Assembly (NCBI GenBank): GCA_022781015.1
Contig: JALEUF010000056.1
Span: forward strand, 1-8,939
Direction of reading: 5' to 3'
Origin: Caryophanales bacterium
GTDB lineage: Bacteria > Bacillota_I > Bacilli_A > RFN20 > CAG-826
DNA: 8,939 bases
The notes beneath the pieces are model-generated. The model was not told the DNA's origin. It did no database searches and saw nothing but the letters and a program-made list of their open reading frames with translations. Position numbers and translations under genes: made by a program. Of the stretch, positions 5,637 through 8,939 are shown piece after piece. The first letter of the stretch is position 1. Every line of letters begins with the position of its first letter.

Positions 5637-6317
5637 TTATTTATAAAGCTTAGCAATGTTAAATCCATCTTCTTTGGCTTTACCAATATCAAAAGAAGAA
5701 TTCATATGCATGATATAGACCTTGTTTCTTAATTTTGGCTCGATAAATCCTTTTAATTCTGTATAACCTAAATGGAAGTTAGATTGAGCTACGGCAACAT
5801 CAACATAAAGATAATCAAGTTTATTTTCCTTTAATAACCTCAAGGCATTTTGATTCAAAATCGAATTATCCCCCGAATAATAGAAATTAGTAACCCCATC
5901 ATCAATAAAATAGGAATAGCTATTTTCGATATGGATGGCTGGTTCCAAATGGAAATTGATCCCGAATATATTCCCGTCTAAGGAAGAAATAATATCCTCT
6001 TCATTTAATGGATATAGTTTGACGGCATCGATTAACTTATCCTTATGAGGATAGACTATTGTTAATTTCTTATCTTTATTAAAAACCTTAACAAAGCAAA
6101 TCGCTTCACCTAAAGAACCTATATGATCTAGATGGAGATGGGTAATAAAAATAACGATGTTATCGATATTGTCAAATAACTTAAGATATATGGCTTTTTG
6201 GAAAATAGCTTGCCCTACATCAAAAAGAAATAATGTTTTGTCTTTAATAAAAAATGATGAGTTATTGCCGTTAATGTAATTAAAGGCATCTCCGTTACCT
6301 AAAAATAATAATTCCAT
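5637..6317 (-). CDS. Compact MBL-fold metallo-hydrolase (RNase Z-like/phosphodiesterase type)
   Basis: A metallo-beta-lactamase-fold hydrolase of 226 residues, probably a cytoplasmic phosphodiesterase or nuclease. Numbering from the chosen ATG, all metal-binding motifs are present: a GNGDAFN and NGNNSSFFI start as in RNase Z-like proteins, the HLHLDH signature (60-65), an AIHIENSYSY histidine (129), YYSGD (Asp150) and a late MHM histidine (204). It lacks the long exosite arm of true tRNase Z, and its few cysteines argue against the zinc-cluster phosphodiesterase PhnP. I chose the ATG at 6315-6317 because family members start at MELLFLG; GGTGAT lies just upstream. An ATG ten codons earlier would overlap the kinase by 29 bases. 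It lies one base after the kinase stop, as last gene of the transporter operon. The substrate cannot be told from sequence. Confidence 0.87.
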   Translation of the reverse strand: MELLFLGNGDAFNYINGNNSSFFIKDKTLFLFDVGQAIFQKAIYLKLFDNIDNIVIFITHLHLDHIGSLGEAICFVKVFNKDKKLTIVYPHKDKLIDAVKLYPLNEEDIISSLDGNIFGINFHLEPAIHIENSYSYFIDDGVTNFYYSGDNSILNQNALRLLKENKLDYLYVDVAVAQSNFHLGYTELKGFIEPKLRNKVYIMHMNSSFDIGKAKEDGFNIAKLYK

Positions 6318-6318
6318 A

Positions 6319-6780
6319 TCACCAATTATATTCCTTAATCTCGTCATAATGGGAGATGTTTTCTTGCTTAGGATAGCTAAACCTAGAATACATTTCTCTA
6401 ATTACTTGTTCAGGAACAACCTTATCTTCTTTCCTATTCTTATTCCTTCTAATTATTTCTTCTAGAGGAACTCTTAACATTATAAGGATCGTCTTATCTT
6501 GTCCTTTGATTCTAGAAAGAAAATATTCCCGTCTAGAATCATCAAGGAAAGTCGAATCCAAGACAATTGTTATATCTTTATTAGATTCAAATAAATCGTT
6601 TGTTTCTTCTATCATCTTGTCATAGACAATATTCATATCTTTAAGCAAGATGTGATAAGAAGAAGTCAAAGAATAACGGATTTCATCGCTAGAAATGACT
6701 TTGGCATCCTTAAAATATTCTTTAGCAAAACTAGATTTGCCACTCCCTGCAACTCCAGAAAGCAATACCAAAGTATTCAT
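6319..6780 (-). CDS. Small P-loop kinase of the AAA_33/polynucleotide kinase-like family
   Basis: A 153-residue P-loop kinase that should transfer the ATP gamma-phosphate to a nucleotide, RNA end or other hydroxyl. Walker A is GVAGSGKSS (9-17). SSDEIR (30-35) keeps the Asp-x-x-Arg spacing of the catalytic D35/R38 pair of T4 polynucleotide kinase. VLDSTFLDDSRREYF (73-87) matches the T4 enzyme's second conserved strand and following RR, and the Arg/Lys-rich RRNKNRKEDK (111-120) looks like the lid. The length suits a bare kinase domain. The ATG follows the phnE stop after one base and has no well-placed ribosome binding site (AAGGA is 15 bases away), suggesting translational coupling. It is not the guanylate-kinase-like PhnN of C-P lyase operons. 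The acceptor is unknown; RNA 5'-OH kinase is one possibility by motif resemblance only. Confidence 0.85.
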   Translation of the reverse strand: MNTLVLLSGVAGSGKSSFAKEYFKDAKVISSDEIRYSLTSSYHILLKDMNIVYDKMIEETNDLFESNKDITIVLDSTFLDDSRREYFLSRIKGQDKTILIMLRVPLEEIIRRNKNRKEDKVVPEQVIREMYSRFSYPKQENISHYDEIKEYNW

Positions 6781-6781
6781 A

Positions 6782-7678
6782 TCAAAGAAGTTTTTTCCTT
6801 AAGGCGCTAGAAATCAAATCTATCACGATTACTAGGAATATGACTCCATATAAAACTGCAGCCAATTGGGACCAATTCTCACCTGAAGAATAAATTGAAA
6901 TTGGATAGCCAACTCCCCCTGCCCCAACTAAGCCAAGCAAAGAAGCAGTCCTGACATTTAAATCGAATCTATATAGGATTACGGAAAGGAAATTAGGTGC
7001 AACCTGTGGAACTACTCCTAATTGGATTCTAGTAAAGGCAGTCGCCCCAACTGCATCAAGAGCCTCCAACGGTTCTTTTGAAATCATATCAAGTTGCTCG
7101 GCATACATCTTTCCAATCATTCCGATCGAATGGATGGAAAGTACCATGACACCAGTAAAAGCCCCAAAGCCAAATACTTGAATCAATATCAATCCTAATA
7201 GGATTTCAGGGAATGTACGGATAGTAATGAGAATAACTTCAGATATTATTGACCATTTCCCTACAATCATCTTTGAAGCAAGAAAGCCAAATGGAATAGA
7301 TAAAAGAGATGCAACTGTAGTCCCGACAAAGGCAATCGCGAAAGTCTCGATTATTTGATAGACGACAGAATCGGTAAAATCAAATAAGGAATTCGGATTA
7401 GCCCCGAACATATAATCAAAATCAGGATGGATAAATCCTTCCATCATCTTGCCAAGTTTTGCCCAGTTAGGATTCTTGAAATGCTCAAAAGTCCCGCAGT
7501 CAAGGCTAAACCAAAGCAAAACAGCAACAATAACCCCGAAGAAAACTAAATTATAAATCCACTTCTTAGGCCTACAAGAATATGCATCCTCAACGCTAGT
7601 AAAATGATGAATTACCTTATGGAAAACTTTTTTATACCAAGGAAGGGCACCATATGCTTCTTTTTCAATACTTTTCAT
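6782..7678 (-). CDS. phnE: Phosphonate-type ABC transporter permease, second PhnE
   Basis: A 298-residue inner-membrane permease for uptake of phosphonate or a related oxyanion. A cytoplasmic, basic N-terminus (1-40) precedes membrane segments near 42-60, 107-135, 145-170, 173-193, 227-255 and 270-292. PhnE hallmarks are TIRTFPEILLGLILI (152-166), the ATPase-docking loop EPLEALDAVGATAFTRIQLG (202-221) and LLGLVGAGGVG (247-257). It overlaps the previous permease by four bases (ATGA) and has a strong AAGGAGGG ribosome binding site seven bases before the ATG (7686-7693). The two permeases differ clearly in sequence, so they probably form a heterodimer rather than being a recent duplication. The kinase gene follows after one base. 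Phosphonate is the family label; phosphite, phosphate esters or similar anions are equally possible. Confidence 0.92.
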   Translation of the reverse strand: MKSIEKEAYGALPWYKKVFHKVIHHFTSVEDAYSCRPKKWIYNLVFFGVIVAVLLWFSLDCGTFEHFKNPNWAKLGKMMEGFIHPDFDYMFGANPNSLFDFTDSVVYQIIETFAIAFVGTTVASLLSIPFGFLASKMIVGKWSIISEVILITIRTFPEILLGLILIQVFGFGAFTGVMVLSIHSIGMIGKMYAEQLDMISKEPLEALDAVGATAFTRIQLGVVPQVAPNFLSVILYRFDLNVRTASLLGLVGAGGVGYPISIYSSGENWSQLAAVLYGVIFLVIVIDLISSALRKKLL

Positions 7679-8619
7679 TGAATTACCCTCCTTCTTAGAT
7701 AATTAGAGACTAGTTGCAAGACGAATACTACGATAAATAGTGGAACTAATATTGCTCCTACTTTATCCCATTGGGTGGCACTTGTCGCATCAGAAAGAAG
7801 CTGTCCGATTCCACCTGCCCCGACAAAGCCTAAGACAACTGAGGCACGGATATTAATCTCGAATGTATAGACAAAATTAGACATAAACATTGGATAGACA
7901 CTTGGATGGAGTCCGTTCCAATAAGCCTCTAGTCTATTCGCCCCATTAGAAATGCATACTTCAAATGGATTCATATCTTGGGTTTCGATATATTCATACA
8001 TTAATTTGAAGATAATCCCGAAGGTGAATATAGTCATGGCAAAGATACCGGCCGTATTGTTATATCCATAGAATATAGCCCCAATAATTGCTAAAACGAA
8101 TGTCGGGATAGTCCTAATAATATTGATAATTACCCTGACAACTATATTTACTGGTTTATTTTTAGTGACATTATTTGATGCTAGCAAATAAAATGGAACT
8201 GCTAATAAAGTGCCTAATACAGTTGCGATAAATACCATCTGCACAGTTTCCCAAATACGTTTGCAGGCAACATTAAATAAATAGTCCCACCAGGCATCTT
8301 TGGTTTTTAAACTCCATTTAGAAGGAGTGAATAGCTGCGATACGATTTCAGGAATCTTATCCCATCTAATTCTTACGGTTGAATCTAACCTGGTAAAAGA
8401 TGCACAAAGGATAAATAAAGCAACAATAGCGACAATGGCTATATAAACCCCTAACGGCCTTTTCTTTTCGATTATCTTATCTTCTTTGCCATTATCAAAG
8501 GTAACTCTTACTTGCTTATACCTAACTTTATGGAAAAAAGCCCTGACTTTATCGAATTTAGGGGAAGCAAAATAAGTTGATAATGGAGTTTTAGAAGAAT
8601 TATTTTGCTTCTTTTTCAT
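7675..8619 (-). CDS. phnE: Phosphonate-type ABC transporter permease, first PhnE
   Basis: A 314-residue permease pairing with the second PhnE. From the chosen start it has an unusually long, basic cytoplasmic N-terminus (1-53) before a first membrane segment (about 55-76), a periplasm-side stretch with several Trp (82-115), and further segments near 125-147, 160-185, 188-207, 245-270 and 288-305. Family marks are IIRTIPTFVLAIIGAIFYG (167-185), the coupling loop NPFEVCISNGANRLEAYWNG (217-236) and LGFVGAGGIGQLL (263-275). I chose the ATG at 8617-8619, with a GGTGGAAG-like site just upstream and a 20-base overlap with phnC; a GTG nine codons earlier (8644-8646) is possible but has no ribosome binding site. 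Its TGA stop overlaps the next phnE start. Confidence 0.9.
   Translation of the reverse strand: MKKKQNNSSKTPLSTYFASPKFDKVRAFFHKVRYKQVRVTFDNGKEDKIIEKKRPLGVYIAIVAIVALFILCASFTRLDSTVRIRWDKIPEIVSQLFTPSKWSLKTKDAWWDYLFNVACKRIWETVQMVFIATVLGTLLAVPFYLLASNNVTKNKPVNIVVRVIINIIRTIPTFVLAIIGAIFYGYNNTAGIFAMTIFTFGIIFKLMYEYIETQDMNPFEVCISNGANRLEAYWNGLHPSVYPMFMSNFVYTFEINIRASVVLGFVGAGGIGQLLSDATSATQWDKVGAILVPLFIVVFVLQLVSNYLRRRVIQ
7686..7693 (-). promoter_or_regulatory. Ribosome binding site of the second phnE
   Basis: AAGGAGGG seven bases before the ATG at 7676-7678, inside the end of the preceding permease gene. It gives this gene strong initiation of its own, in contrast to the weak sites of its neighbours. Confidence 0.8.
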
Positions 8620-8939
8620 GATCTTCCACCCCGAGTTTCTCTTCACGTTTTAAAGCACGTCCATAAATCTTTAGAAGTACATCGTCTGTTACTTCTTCTT
8701 TTGGACCGTCAAAAACAATTTCCCCAGCTTTGATGCCGATTATCCTTGTCGCATATTTAATAGCCAAGTCGACGTGATGCATATTAGCAATTATAGTTAT
8801 GCCTTCTTCTTGGTTGATTCGCTTAAAATCATCCATTACCGATAAAGTTGTTATAGGATCAAGAGAAGCAACTGGTTCATCTGCCAAAATTAGTTGAGGT
8901 TGTTGGCAAAGCGCCCTAGCAAGGGCTACTCTTTGCTGC
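8600..8939 (-). CDS. phnC: Phosphonate-type ABC transporter ATP-binding protein PhnC (5' end outside window)
   Basis: The C-terminal ~112 residues of an ABC ATPase; the gene enters from the right edge. The frame is open to the last base and reads QQRVALARALCQQPQ, the end of the signature motif region and following helix, then Walker B LILADEP, the D-loop ASLDP, and the H-loop MHHVDLAIKYA with its switch histidine. The segment IIGIKAGEIVFDGPKEEV and the ending ALKREEKLG suit the PhnC subfamily, which powers phosphonate import with PhnE. An apparent start at the TTG near 8885-8887 is only the Leu of Walker B. Walker A and the rest lie outside. The gene overlaps the first permease by 20 bases, which fixes the operon order phnC-phnE-phnE. 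The last residues are charged (Glu/Lys/Asp/His). Confidence 0.93.
   Translation of the reverse strand, partial: QQRVALARALCQQPQLILADEPVASLDPITTLSVMDDFKRINQEEGITIIANMHHVDLAIKYATRIIGIKAGEIVFDGPKEEVTDDVLLKIYGRALKREEKLGVEDHEKEAK

Noticed and set aside
5637..6780. Toxin-antitoxin or defence pair made of the kinase and MBL protein
   Set aside because: The kinase resembles zeta-type P-loop folds only generally, there is no small antitoxin partner, and the genes are embedded in a transporter operon with normal composition.
1..8939. The tetramer CTAG is frequent (roughly fifty copies by eye)
   Set aside because: Much of it comes from CTA leucine codons and AT-rich composition; without a genome-wide count there is no sign of a special signal.
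1..8939. Possible Mycoplasma code with UGA as Trp
   Set aside because: Trp is TGG in conserved positions, several genes end properly at TGA, and no conserved domain is interrupted by TGA.

Overview
The window looks like a piece of a low-GC Gram-positive (Firmicutes/Bacilli-type) chromosome, perhaps from an uncultured or reduced Bacilli/Erysipelotrichia-like lineage. The reasons are the AT-rich composition, strong AAGGAGG-type ribosome binding sites, the order rimP-nusA-ylxR-ylxQ-infB, and a very short IF-2 N-terminus. UGA serves as a normal stop (rimP, ylxR, the kinase and both permeases end in TGA) and Trp is TGG, so this is the standard bacterial code and not the Mycoplasma code. Species cannot be read from the sequence alone. 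Every gene I can support lies on the minus strand, so transcription runs from high to low coordinates.

Region A (8939 down to 5637) is a tightly packed operon entering from beyond the right edge. It holds the end of a PhnC-type ATPase, two different PhnE-type permeases, a small P-loop kinase resembling the T4 polynucleotide kinase fold, and a compact RNase Z-like metallo-beta-lactamase-fold hydrolase. Junctions are overlaps of 20 and 4 bases or gaps of 1 base, so the last two genes are very likely co-expressed with the transporter. A substrate-binding PhnD and the rest of phnC should lie just outside. No C-P lyase gene is visible here.

Region B (5636 to 3421) starts with a 166-base AT-rich spacer containing a possible promoter. 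It is followed by a two-gene unit: a secreted lipoprotein metallophosphoesterase of the Dcr2/PAP16-like type and an unrecognised polytopic membrane protein whose ATG directly follows the phosphoesterase stop. A clear intrinsic terminator closes the unit.

Region C (3420 to 1) is the translation/transcription housekeeping operon. It has a good extended -10 promoter, an untranslated leader of about 80 bases with a strong GC hairpin just upstream of a near-perfect ribosome binding site, then rimP, nusA, ylxR (rnpM), ylxQ (L7Ae family) and the first 138 codons of infB. This couples 30S maturation, transcription elongation/termination control, RNA-binding accessory proteins and initiation factor 2. 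The oddities are a NusA with a C-terminal tail of about 235 residues and a degenerate second KH loop, and a YlxR lacking the usual cysteine.

The most interesting items are the transporter-kinase-hydrolase operon (a possible small phosphorus- or RNA-end-processing module), the structured rimP leader, and the extended NusA. None clearly amounts to a new defence or mobile system. I see no tRNA, rRNA, CRISPR, insertion sequence or phage gene.
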